From Streptomyces sp. CNH099 (GTDB lineage: Bacteria > Actinomycetota > Actinomycetes > Streptomycetales > Streptomycetaceae): DNA of 64,000 nucleotides. Position numbers and translations under genes: made by a program. The notes below the pieces were generated by a model, which was not told where the DNA came from, did no database searches, and was given only the letters and a program-made list of their open reading frames with translations. This document shows, piece by piece, positions 42,344 through 51,122 of this stretch. Within the stretch, counting starts at the first letter, position 1. Every line of letters begins with the position of its first letter. The DNA lies in contig AZWL01000011.1 of the NCBI GenBank assembly GCA_000514715.1, positions 100,506 to 164,505 on the forward strand, read 5' to 3'.

Positions 42344-44497
42344 TCAGGGGGCGGTGCCCCAGGTGAGCGATCCGCCGGAGTAGACGCCGACGCGCGGGTT
42401 GTCGGCCCACGACGTGTTCGTCGCCCGGCTGTAGTCGTCCGACTCGTCGAAGGCCGACCAGTCGGTCTTCGCCACCCGCAGCTGGATGTCGCCGGTGGAC
42501 TGGCCCGGTGCCAGCGTGCCGGAGGAGAAGCCCACCTCCAGGTACCGGTCCGCGCCCGGCGTGCCGGAGCCGGACGCGCTCACGCCGTGCGTGACGTTCC
42601 CGCAGCCGACCACGGCCCAGTCGCACCACGTGGCGAACGACGTCGCGCCGGAGTCACCGCTGAACCAGTAGCGGAGCTGGACGGTCGACAGGTCCACCGG
42701 CGTGCTGCCGGTGTTGACGAGCTGCAGGACCGCCCGGATCTGGTTGTCGGTCTCGGCCGAGTCGGTGCTGCGGTACTGCGCCTTCAGCGTCCCGTTCCCG
42801 CCGCCGTCGTCCGCGTCGGTGGTGGCGTCGACGGCGGCGGTGCGCGCCGAGGCGTTGCCCGCCGCGTCCCGGGCGCGGACGCTGTAGGCGTACGACGTGT
42901 CCGCGGTGAGCCCGGTGTCGGTGTACGTGGTCCCGGCCGTCGAGCCGACGCGCGTGCCGTCGCGGTAGACGTCGTACGCGGTCACGGCGGTGTCGTCGGT
43001 GGACGCCGTCCACGACAGCGAGACGCTTGAGCCCGTCGTCCCGGTGACGGTGAGCCCGGTGGGCACGGTCGGCGCCTCGGTGTCGTCGCCGGGGCCGCCG
43101 CCGTCGACCGGCGGGTAGGCGTTGGCGACCAGCTCGCGGAACTGCGCCGAGAACCAGTGGCCGGCCACCGGCGCGTCGCCCAGCGCGCCGGACGGGTTGT
43201 TCCCGTTGCGTGCGTTCCCCTCGTACGCGGGGTCGCACATCTCGTCGAAGCCCTTGCCCTCGTCGTTGTCGATCGGCTCGCTGGAGCCGTCCGACTCGCC
43301 CGGGGGCTTGGCCCACACGTAGGCGTCGATGCCCGGCTCGGGCGCGGTGACGGGCCGTTCGCCGATGCCGGCGCCGGACTGGTTGCACCAGTTGCCGGGG
43401 TGGATACGGCGGTCGATGCGGCTGCCGTCGACGTACGCGTTCGCGGAGGTCTCGGGCCCGGGGCCGGTGGGCCGGTCGGGGCCGCCCCAGCCGTTGCGGG
43501 AGGTGTCGATCAGCATGCCGATGCCGGGGTCGAAGCCGCCGCGGGAGACGAGGAGGTCGCGCAGCCCCTGCGCAAAGCTCAGCTGGTCCACGTACTGGTT
43601 CCAGTCGACCCAGTCGGTGTTCCGCACGGTGGTGCCGCCGACGCTGTCGGTGACGTCGTAGTGCGGCTCGTCCAGGGCGCCGTAGTTGGCGGTGTTGACG
43701 ATGAAGCCGTGCACGTCGCCGACGGTGGCGCCCTCGGAGGTGGCGGCCAGCGCGAACTCGTCGACGGCCGGGGCCATGTTGGTGTCCCAGCCGAGCCAGC
43801 CGTGGTGGGCGGCGTCGACGTAGTTGTAGACGTTGGGGATGTCGCCCAGCGTGTTCAGCGCGTAGCCGACGCCCTTCTCGTAGTTGCCCAGCTCCTTCAT
43901 CTCGATGCAGGCGTCGGTGGAGCCGTCGGTGCCGCCGGCGTTGGTGACCATGTTGGGCAGCGAGTCGGGCTCGATGAGCGCGACGATGCGCAGGTCGGCG
44001 TACTTGGGATCGCCGAGGATGTCGGCGATCGGGTTGATGTACTCCTCTTTGTAGACATCGAGTTGCTCGGGCTCCAGCTCGCCGTTGGAGGCGAGGGCGG
44101 CGCAGTCGCGGCCCGGCAGGTTGTAGATGACGACCTCGAAGAGGTCGGCGCCCTGGGCCAGCGCCTCGTCGAGGTGCCGCTCCAGGCCCCACTTCCCGGC
44201 GGCGCCGCCGATAGCGGCCCGGCGGTCCATCCACACGAACGTGGGCTGGTCGGCGATGGCCTCGCCGCCGTCGGCGGCGGCCTGCGCGGACCACTGCTCG
44301 TTCACATAGGGCGTGGCGCCGACGTACGGGTTGTCCACGCGCTCGGCCGCGCCGGCGGCGGGGGCCGCGGTGCCGGTCAGCGCCAGGGCGGCGCCGACGG
44401 CGAGCGAGGCGAGTACGGCCGCGGGACGCCAGAGTCTGAGTCGCGTACGTGCACGGGTGCTGAGGCTTCTTCGGCTGGTGCTTCTTCGCGCTGTCAT
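42344..44497 (-). CDS. Secreted GH6 cellulase (cellobiohydrolase type) with FnIII and CBM3 modules
   Basis: This 717-residue exported enzyme cuts beta-1,4-glucan. After a basic signal peptide (1-50) the GH6 catalytic domain (about 55-475) begins NPYVGATPYVNEQWSAQA. It has the catalytic-loop signatures VVIYNLPGRDCAA, IVALIEPDSLPNMV, YVDAAHHGWLGWD, GFIVNTANYG, DTSRNGW and DAYVWAKPPGESDG. Insertions near residues 345-440 fit a tunnel-forming exo-type enzyme. A FnIII domain (about 485-570) follows, then a CBM3-type module (about 575-717; AQYRSTDSAETDNQIRAVLQ, LRYWFSGD, WTSWADNPRVG-like end). The ATG at 44497 has GAGGAG about 11 bases upstream. A CebR operator upstream predicts cellobiose/cellotriose induction. 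Confidence 0.92.
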   Translation of the reverse strand: MTARRSTSRRSLSTRARTRLRLWRPAAVLASLAVGAALALTGTAAPAAGAAERVDNPYVGATPYVNEQWSAQAAADGGEAIADQPTFVWMDRRAAIGGAAGKWGLERHLDEALAQGADLFEVVIYNLPGRDCAALASNGELEPEQLDVYKEEYINPIADILGDPKYADLRIVALIEPDSLPNMVTNAGGTDGSTDACIEMKELGNYEKGVGYALNTLGDIPNVYNYVDAAHHGWLGWDTNMAPAVDEFALAATSEGATVGDVHGFIVNTANYGALDEPHYDVTDSVGGTTVRNTDWVDWNQYVDQLSFAQGLRDLLVSRGGFDPGIGMLIDTSRNGWGGPDRPTGPGPETSANAYVDGSRIDRRIHPGNWCNQSGAGIGERPVTAPEPGIDAYVWAKPPGESDGSSEPIDNDEGKGFDEMCDPAYEGNARNGNNPSGALGDAPVAGHWFSAQFRELVANAYPPVDGGGPGDDTEAPTVPTGLTVTGTTGSSVSLSWTASTDDTAVTAYDVYRDGTRVGSTAGTTYTDTGLTADTSYAYSVRARDAAGNASARTAAVDATTDADDGGGNGTLKAQYRSTDSAETDNQIRAVLQLVNTGSTPVDLSTVQLRYWFSGDSGATSFATWCDWAVVGCGNVTHGVSASGSGTPGADRYLEVGFSSGTLAPGQSTGDIQLRVAKTDWSAFDESDDYSRATNTSWADNPRVGVYSGGSLTWGTAP

Positions 44498-44882
44498 CGG
44501 GGGTCTCGTGCTCCTCTCGGATAGCGGGACCGGTGGCGGGATGCAGCGGGAAGGCGTCCCGCCACCGGGGCTTTGCGAGCGTGCGCGGCACGTGGGGGAG
44601 TGCCCTCGAATCGACGTGCGGGGAACGTGCGGGGTCCGTACGAGGCGCGTACGGCGCACGTCCGTCGTGCGTACTGCATGCAAGGCTTGAACCTATGGGA
44701 GCGCTCCCACAGTCAGGCAAGCCCGCGCGACTGTCAACCCCTTGCGCACGAACCCGTGCCGACGACCCGTCCCACCGGCGCCGTTCCCCCGTACGCAGAT
44801 CTGAAGAATCCGGGCGGGCGCAACCCCTTGCCCGCCGTCTCGTTTTCCGGGCCGGAACACCTCGCGCACGGACGGGTGGAGA
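44498..44882. other. Divergent intergenic region, GH6 cellulase / sulfotransferase
   Basis: This 385-bp region holds the CebR operator and a probable -35 (TTGACA on the minus strand at 44737-44732) for the cellulase. The long leader contains several CGTACG and GTACG repeats. No gene is seen. No promoter for the sulfotransferase is clear. Confidence 0.55.
44696..44709. promoter_or_regulatory. CebR operator TGGGAGCGCTCCCA
   Basis: The perfect 14-bp palindrome TGGGAGCGCTCCCA is the known binding site of the cellobiose-responsive repressor CebR of Streptomyces. It is placed where it would overlap the transcription start of the divergent cellulase gene. Confidence 0.9.
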
Positions 44883-46247
44883 ATGCTGCGGCAACTGAAC
44901 AGAAAGCTCGGCCGGTTGACCGGCCTGGAGATCCAGCGCGTCCGCCGGCCGCGCCGCCGGAAGTCCCGGGCCGCACCCCCCGCCGTACGCGCCGGCCGCA
45001 CGCCCGACTACCGCCCGCCGCCGGACCCGCAGGTCGACCGGCTGCTCCGGCGGCCGGTCTTCGTCCTCACGCCGGTGCGCTCCGGCGCCACGCTGCTGCG
45101 GATGCTGCTCGGCGGCCACTCCCGCCTCCACGCACCGCACGAGCTGCACGTGCGCCGGCTGGAGGTCAGCGCCGGCACCGACCTGGCCGTCGCCGCGATG
45201 GGCGAACTCGACCTGCGCCGCACCGACCTGGAGCACCTGCTGTGGGACCGCGTGCTCCACCGCGAGCTGGTCCGCTCCGGCAAGGAGGTCCTGGTCGAGA
45301 AGACGCCGAACAACGCCTTCGCCTACCGGCGCATCGCCGCCTGCTGGCCCGACGCGCGGTTCGTCTTCCTGCTGCGCCACCCCGCCTCCGTCGCGCAGTC
45401 CTGGTACGAGGCCGACCCCTCCCGGCGCACCCCCGAGGAGGCCGCGCTGCAGGCGCTGCACTACGTGCGCGCCACCGAGCGCGCCCGCCGGGAACTCCCC
45501 GGCCACGTGGTGCGCTACGAGGACCTGACCGCCGACCCCGAGCGCGTCCTGCGGAGCGTCTGCGACTTCCTCGGCGTCGAGTACGAGCCCGCGATGCTCG
45601 ACTACGGGGCCCGCGCGGAGGGCGAGCTGCCGAAGGGGCTCGGCGACTGGAAGGAGAAGATCCGCAGCGGGCGCGTGCAGCCCGGCCGGGCGCTGCCCGG
45701 GCCCGGGGAGGTGCCGGAGCCGCTGCGCGAGATCAGCGCCGCGTGGGGCTACCTGGAGGAGCCCGGCGGGCCGGCCGGCGGCGAGGTCCGCGCCGAGGTC
45801 ACCGAGGTGTGGCCGCGCGACGGGGTCATCCGCGTCCTCGGCCGCCTCCACGGCGCCCCGCCGGCCCCGGAGGCTCCGGACGCCCCGCGGTGGCGGCTCG
45901 CCGTCTCGCTGACCGGCTCGCCCGAGCACCGCCTCGACTATCCCGCGACGCTGACCGGCGACGGCTTCGAAGTCAGCCTGCCCGTCGCCGACCTGGCGCC
46001 CCCGGGGATCGCCCTGCCCGCGAAGTGGGACCTCTATCTGACCGCGGATGCGGGTACGCGACACGTACGGCTCCAGGCCGCCCGGAACCTGCACGACATC
46101 GAGCAGAAGAAGAACATCGTGGTGTTTCCCGCCCAGTCCGTCTCCTGCGACGCCGACACGGTCCAGGTCAAGCCCTACTACACCGTCCGCGACAACCTCT
46201 CCGTCGCCTGCCGGCTCCGCGACGAACTCTCCCGGACGGCCTCGTGA
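44883..46247 (+). CDS. Sulfotransferase with C-terminal beta-sandwich extension
   Basis: This 454-residue enzyme should transfer sulfate from PAPS to a cell-surface or secreted acceptor. The 5'-phosphosulfate loop is TPVRSGATLLRMLL (about 63-76) and the 3'-phosphate motif is FLLRHPASVAQSW (about 160-172). VEKTPNNAFAYRRI and VRYEDLTADPERVLR are also typical. Residues about 295-454 form a separate domain (KWDLYLTADAGTRHVRLQAA, KPYYTVRDNLSVACRLR) similar to the C-terminal sandwich of teichoic-acid-type glycosyltransferases in Streptomyces. Its stop overlaps the next gene's GTG by 4 bases (GTGA), so both are translated together. The substrate is unknown, probably a glycan. Confidence 0.85.
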   Translation: MLRQLNRKLGRLTGLEIQRVRRPRRRKSRAAPPAVRAGRTPDYRPPPDPQVDRLLRRPVFVLTPVRSGATLLRMLLGGHSRLHAPHELHVRRLEVSAGTDLAVAAMGELDLRRTDLEHLLWDRVLHRELVRSGKEVLVEKTPNNAFAYRRIAACWPDARFVFLLRHPASVAQSWYEADPSRRTPEEAALQALHYVRATERARRELPGHVVRYEDLTADPERVLRSVCDFLGVEYEPAMLDYGARAEGELPKGLGDWKEKIRSGRVQPGRALPGPGEVPEPLREISAAWGYLEEPGGPAGGEVRAEVTEVWPRDGVIRVLGRLHGAPPAPEAPDAPRWRLAVSLTGSPEHRLDYPATLTGDGFEVSLPVADLAPPGIALPAKWDLYLTADAGTRHVRLQAARNLHDIEQKKNIVVFPAQSVSCDADTVQVKPYYTVRDNLSVACRLRDELSRTAS

Positions 46248-47443
46248 AGATCCGCTACCTGCTGCTCAACGCCTACGGCAAGGGCGGCACCATCCGCACG
46301 GTGTTCAACCAGGCCGGGTCCATGGCCGCCGCCGGCCACGACGTCGAGGTCGTCAGCGTCGTACGCCGCCGCAAGTCGCCCCGGTTCCCGCTGGACCGCC
46401 GGGTGCGGGTGACGGCGATCGTCGACACCTACGGCGCGCCGCCCGCCCCCGAACGGTCCGGGTGGACCGCCCGGTTCAGCGCGCAGGGCCGGCCCTCCCG
46501 GTTCGTACCGAGCGGCGAGGTGGCCCGCGAGCACTTCACCCGGGACGTGGAGGCGCGGGTGATCCGCTGGATGGCCCGGCTGCGCGGCGGCGCGCTGGTC
46601 ACCACCCGTCCCGCGCTCAACATCCTCGCCGCGCGGCACGCGGGCACGGACGTCGTGCGGATCGGCCAGGAGCACATGAACCTCGGCACCCACCCGCGGG
46701 ACGTGCGCGCCGCCATCCTCCGCCACTACCCGCGCTTCGACGCGGTCGCCGTGCTCACCGAGCGCGACCGCGAGGAGTACGGGCGGCTGCTCCCCGGCAC
46801 CCGCGTCGTGTGCATCCCCAACGCCGTGCACGCCGGCCGCAAGCGGCAGTCGTCGTACGCGAACCGCATCGTCGTCGCCGCCGGCCGGCTGAAGGCGCAG
46901 AAGGGCTTCGACCTGCTCATCCCGGCGTTCGCGCAGGCCGTCGCCACCCGGCCCGGCTGGCAGCTGCGGATCTTCGGCAACGGCGACAAGGAGGCGCAGC
47001 TGCGCGGGCTCATCGACGAGCACCACGTGTACAACCACGCGTTCCTCATGGGCTTCACCCCGCGGCTCGACGACGAGCTGGCCAAGGCGTCGATGTTCGT
47101 GCTCAGTTCGCGCTTCGAGGGCCTGCCGATGGTCATGATCGAGTCGATGACGCACGGGCTGCCGGTGGTCAGCTACGACTGCCCGACGGGCCCCGCGGAC
47201 GTCATCACCGACGGCCGGGAGGGGCTGCTCGTGCCGCCGCGGGACGTCGACGCGCTCGCGGTGGCCATGGGGCAGCTGATGGACGACGAGGGGCTGCGCG
47301 CGGACATGGGCACGGCGGCGCTCGCCCGGTCGCGGACGTACGCGCCGGAGGCCGTGCACCCGCGGTGGGAGGAGTTGTTCACGACGCTGGCCGCGGAGCG
47401 CACCGGCCCGCTGCGGAAGCTCGTACGGGCGGCGGCCGCCTGA
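46244..47443 (+). CDS. GT4-family glycosyltransferase, coupled to the sulfotransferase
   Basis: This 399-residue retaining glycosyltransferase has a GT-B fold. The N-terminal YLLLNAYGKGGTIRTVFN provides the acceptor glycine loop. IVVAAGRLKAQKGFDLLI starts the nucleotide-sugar half, and SSRFEGLPMVMIESMTHGLPVVS carries the ExxxxxxxE motif. It probably builds the glycan that the sulfotransferase decorates or attaches to. The GTG start lies inside the preceding gene's last codons, and translation is likely coupled. A strong terminator follows. Related Streptomyces enzymes act in teichoic or teichulosonic acid assembly, but the sugar is not identifiable. Confidence 0.88.
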   Translation: MKIRYLLLNAYGKGGTIRTVFNQAGSMAAAGHDVEVVSVVRRRKSPRFPLDRRVRVTAIVDTYGAPPAPERSGWTARFSAQGRPSRFVPSGEVAREHFTRDVEARVIRWMARLRGGALVTTRPALNILAARHAGTDVVRIGQEHMNLGTHPRDVRAAILRHYPRFDAVAVLTERDREEYGRLLPGTRVVCIPNAVHAGRKRQSSYANRIVVAAGRLKAQKGFDLLIPAFAQAVATRPGWQLRIFGNGDKEAQLRGLIDEHHVYNHAFLMGFTPRLDDELAKASMFVLSSRFEGLPMVMIESMTHGLPVVSYDCPTGPADVITDGREGLLVPPRDVDALAVAMGQLMDDEGLRADMGTAALARSRTYAPEAVHPRWEELFTTLAAERTGPLRKLVRAAAA

Positions 47444-47482
47444 GGGCGGGGCGGCGCGCGTACGGGAGCTTCCGGGCACAGA

Positions 47483-47516
47483 GCGGCCCCCGGTCCGTCG
47501 CCGGACCGGGGGCCGC
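47483..47516. terminator. Strong bidirectional hairpin terminator
   Basis: GCGGCCCCCGGTCCG (47483-47497) and CGGACCGGGGGCCGC (47502-47516) form a perfect 15-bp stem with a 4-base loop and then TTTC. It serves the glycosyltransferase and the convergent subtilase. Confidence 0.85.
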
Positions 47517-47553
47517 TTTCCCGCGGGCGGCTCGGCGCCCGTTCAGCTGTGCG

Positions 47554-50500
47554 TCACCGCGTCCGGTAGGCGTCGAAGATACGCATGGAGACCTTGTTGC
47601 CCTGCTTGTCCTCCGCCTTCGCCTTGAACGACACGGTCTTGCCCGCGGCCGGGTTGACCACGGTCACGCTGCCGTCGCGTACCGGCAGCTTCTCCCAGGT
47701 CCCGCCCCGGTCGGTGGAGGCCCACACGGCCAGCGACTTCAGGTTGCTGCCGGCCGCCGAGCCCAGCACCTTGACCGGCACCTTCTTCGTCAGCCCCGCG
47801 TTGGAGCTGCTCGACGGCGACAGCTTCGGCGAGAAGCGCACGACGGAGATCGGCAGCGCCCTCGGGCCGTCGGTCCTGGCGGAGGAGAAGATCCAGGTCG
47901 CGGTCACCTTCGTGGACGTCCGGGCGACCGTGGCCGGCCGGGTGGAGGAGGTGGTGAGCTTGTACCGGGCGTCGCCCGACGGCACGTTGAAGGCCGTGCC
48001 GATCGGCAGGTCGGCCACCGACCCCAGCTTCTCGCCGTTGCGGTACAGCGAGGTGTCCGCGTTCTCGTACGCCGAGTAGCCGAAGTGCTTCGGGTGGTCG
48101 AGGTAGACCGGGATCAGGGTGTCGATCGTGTTGCCGTCGCGGGTGGCGCCGAGGCCCTCGGTGAGGATCGGGCCGACCACGGCGGCGTTGAAGGACCTGC
48201 TGTACGTGCCGCCGCCGGCGTAGGTGCGCTCCGGCGCGATGTAGGCGACGTCCTCCCACTCCTCGCCCAGCTGCCAGAACTCCAGCTCCCAGTTGATGCG
48301 GCCGCCGCCGCGCACGTACAGCTCGCCCCGGTACGGCAGGTCCCGCGCGGTGGCCGAGGCGCCCGTGCCGCCGCGGATCCACGGCGTCGCGAAGAGCATG
48401 CCCTGCCGGTCGGCCGCGGAGGTGCCCAGCGTGACGTCGAGCCTGGCCAGCTCGCTCTGCGGGGTGGCCCGGACGAGGCCGTTCCACATGGTGGTGCGGT
48501 AGGCGTGGCTGTAGACCGTCTGGTAGTCGGTGCGCGCGTCGGCGTTGAAGCCCACCTGCACCTGCTGGTACAGCTCGCCGTCCGCGGTCGCCGGCCCGAG
48601 GTGCGCGGTGCGCACGTCGGCGGCGCCGTCCACGAAGCTGCCGAGGCTCGCGCCCACGTCGCCCGTGTCGACGTCCATGTGCATGTCGACGGTGGTGCGC
48701 CGGGCGTCCGCGTCCGGCACGGTGACGTCGACGGGTCCGGTGGTCCTGGCGTCCACGGTGACGGTCGTGTCGCCGGTGACGTCCAGGCGGGGCTGGTTGA
48801 TCCAGTCGTACTCGGTCAGCTCCTCGCCCGCGAACTTCGCGATGTCGGCGCTGATCAGGTAGCGGCCCTTCGGCACGCGCACGGTGGCGGTGCCGCTCTC
48901 GTCGCCGAGGAACTGGAAGACGTCCCAGTTGCTCTCCTCCATGCCGGCCAGCAGCGCCTCGCCCTCCGCGGTCGGCTCGCCGTCGCGGCCGAGGAACTCG
49001 ACGGTGACGTCGTACGACTCCTCCTCGCGCTCGACGCCGCCGGGGGTGACGACGCGCTGGCCGCCGCCGGTCGCCGTGACGTACACGGAGAACACGCCGT
49101 CGGCGCCGCCGACCCGGGTGTCGGCGGTCACCGGCACCTCGGCGGTGCCGCCGGCCGGGACGGTGACCTCGTCGGCGCCGAGGGTGAACATCCCCTCGGG
49201 CGCGGCGCCGCCGCCGGGCTGCACGGTGGACGTGGCCAGCGACAGCGTGACGTCCTCGGTACCCAGATTCCGGTACGTGAGCTGCTTCGTCACCGGCTCG
49301 TCGTCCCCGTGCGGCCACTCCGGCCTGCCGAAGCTCAGCGACGCCGGCTCGGTCACCACCGACTGCCCGAGCGCCTGGTCCGCGGCGACGAGCCCGGCGC
49401 CCTGGCCGTACGCGCCGCGCTTGGCGGCGGGCTTGGCCGACGCCGACAGCGCGGCCTTCAGCTCCGCGCCCGTCCAGTCCGGGTGCTGCTGCTTGAGGAG
49501 CGCGGCGGCGCCCGCGACGTGCGGCGTCGCCATGGACGTGCCGTCGATCGACAGGTACCCCTCGGGGTTCTGGCCGACCTCCTGCTCGATGAGGCTGCCG
49601 GGCGCGGCGGCCGCGGTGATCGACACGCCGGGGGCGGTGACGTCGGGCTTGACCGCGCCGTCGCCGATCCGCGGGCCGCGCGAGGAGAAGCCGGCGAGCC
49701 CGCCGCCCGGGCCGACGGCGCCGACGGTCAGCGCGGCGTCGGCGGAGCCGGGCGAGTCGACGGTGTGGGAGCCGAGTTCGCCGGAGTTGCCCGCGGCGAT
49801 GGCGAAGAGCACGCCCTCCTCGGCGGAGATCCGGTTGACGGCCTCCTCCAGCGGGTCGACCTCGGGGGTGTCGCCGCCGCCGAGGCTGAGGTTGACGATG
49901 TCGGCGCCCTGGTCGACCGCCCACTCGAAGCCGGCGAGGATGCCGGAGTCGTCGCCGAAGCCGTCGTCGCCGAGCACCTTGCCGGCGAGCAGCTGCGCGC
50001 CCGGGGCGACGCCGGTGAGCTTCCCGTTCGACTTGGCGCCGGTGCCGGCCGCGATGGAGGCGACGTGGGTGCCGTGGCCGTAGCGGTCCTCGGCGTCCGG
50101 CGAGGGGGTGAAGTTCTCGGTGGCGACGACCTGGTCCGCAAGGTCCGGGTGGGTCTCGTCGACGCCGGTGTCGAGCACGGCGATCGTCACGCCGTCGCCG
50201 TCGTAGCCGGCCTCCCAGGCGGCCGGGGCGCCGATCTGCGGCACGCTGACATCCAGGCTGGCGCGGCGCACGCCGTCCAGCCAGACGTGCCGGACGCCGG
50301 CCTCGGCGGCCAGCGGCCCGGGGGCGCCGCTCCCGCCGTCGGCGCGGGTCAGCGCCTTCCAGGCCGCGGCGGCTTCGCCCTTGGCGGTGGTGACGGCCTC
50401 GGCGCCGAGCCGCGGGAAGCGGTGCTCGACCTCGGTGCCGTCGGCGGCGCGCAGCCGCTCGCGCGCCTCGGGGCGCTCGCCGCGGTAGTCGACGATGAGC

Positions 50501-50934
50501 TTCAGGCCGGCGCGCTGCTGGCGTACGTACTCGGGGCGGGCCTGCAGCGTGACGTCGAACAGCCGGCGGTCCAGCGTGCCGTCGCCGACGAGCGCGGTGG
50601 CGTCGCGCGGTACGACGTAGGTGTGGCCCTCCGACTCGAAGGTGCGCACGGGTATGCCGTCGCGGCCGGGCCCGCGGTCGATCGCCACGGCGCCGCCGTC
50701 GGCGCCGACCCGTACCCGGTCACCGGTGATCAGCGTCACCCAGGTGCCGGACCGTTTCCCGTACCGCGCCGGGCCGTTCTTCCCCCCGCTGTCCCCGTTC
50801 CCCCCTGTCGCCCCGGCCGCCCCGGACGCCGGCGCGGCGGACGCCGGGGGTGCGACCGTGAGGCCCGCCGCGAGCGCGGTGGCCGCGGCGGCGCTTAAGA
50901 CGGTGAGTCCCGCCTTCTTGAAGTGTCTGCGCAC
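47554..50934 (-). CDS. Large secreted S8 subtilisin-like serine protease
   Basis: This 1126-residue exported protease has a signal peptide (1-33), a propeptide of about 200 residues (GTWVTLITGDRVRVGADGG, FPRLGAEAVTTAKGEAAAAW), and an S8 catalytic domain (about 240-510). The triad is visible: VLDTGVDETHPDL (Asp), YGHGTHVASIAAGTG (His), DGTSMATPHVAGAAALLK (Ser), plus oxyanion Asn in IAAGNSGELG. The remaining 600 residues hold several beta-sandwich modules, the first starting TEPASLSFGRPEWP (CARDB-like), common in very large actinobacterial subtilases. The GTG at 50934 follows GGGAGGGG. Its natural substrate is unknown; it may act in hyphal development or nutrient release. Confidence 0.92.
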   Translation of the reverse strand: MRRHFKKAGLTVLSAAAATALAAGLTVAPPASAAPASGAAGATGGNGDSGGKNGPARYGKRSGTWVTLITGDRVRVGADGGAVAIDRGPGRDGIPVRTFESEGHTYVVPRDATALVGDGTLDRRLFDVTLQARPEYVRQQRAGLKLIVDYRGERPEARERLRAADGTEVEHRFPRLGAEAVTTAKGEAAAAWKALTRADGGSGAPGPLAAEAGVRHVWLDGVRRASLDVSVPQIGAPAAWEAGYDGDGVTIAVLDTGVDETHPDLADQVVATENFTPSPDAEDRYGHGTHVASIAAGTGAKSNGKLTGVAPGAQLLAGKVLGDDGFGDDSGILAGFEWAVDQGADIVNLSLGGGDTPEVDPLEEAVNRISAEEGVLFAIAAGNSGELGSHTVDSPGSADAALTVGAVGPGGGLAGFSSRGPRIGDGAVKPDVTAPGVSITAAAAPGSLIEQEVGQNPEGYLSIDGTSMATPHVAGAAALLKQQHPDWTGAELKAALSASAKPAAKRGAYGQGAGLVAADQALGQSVVTEPASLSFGRPEWPHGDDEPVTKQLTYRNLGTEDVTLSLATSTVQPGGGAAPEGMFTLGADEVTVPAGGTAEVPVTADTRVGGADGVFSVYVTATGGGQRVVTPGGVEREEESYDVTVEFLGRDGEPTAEGEALLAGMEESNWDVFQFLGDESGTATVRVPKGRYLISADIAKFAGEELTEYDWINQPRLDVTGDTTVTVDARTTGPVDVTVPDADARRTTVDMHMDVDTGDVGASLGSFVDGAADVRTAHLGPATADGELYQQVQVGFNADARTDYQTVYSHAYRTTMWNGLVRATPQSELARLDVTLGTSAADRQGMLFATPWIRGGTGASATARDLPYRGELYVRGGGRINWELEFWQLGEEWEDVAYIAPERTYAGGGTYSRSFNAAVVGPILTEGLGATRDGNTIDTLIPVYLDHPKHFGYSAYENADTSLYRNGEKLGSVADLPIGTAFNVPSGDARYKLTTSSTRPATVARTSTKVTATWIFSSARTDGPRALPISVVRFSPKLSPSSSSNAGLTKKVPVKVLGSAAGSNLKSLAVWASTDRGGTWEKLPVRDGSVTVVNPAAGKTVSFKAKAEDKQGNKVSMRIFDAYRTR

Positions 50935-51122
50935 TAACCCCTCCCGATGTCATGGGGGGTCAGGAGTCACTGCACGCCCCCACCCCCCCTTTACTCCATC
51001 TTCCGTTGATCTACGCGGAATTGTTCCCTCCGGTTTGCAGCTTTACCGGTAGGTCGAACGGGCGTGCAGGTCAGGGGCGCACGGGCGAAATTGTTCACCG
51101 CCACATATTGTTCAGCGGCCGT

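Noticed and set aside
47543..49924. Long Arg-rich frame inside the subtilase on the same strand
   Set aside because: It is a shifted frame of the subtilase with no start signal and no domain.
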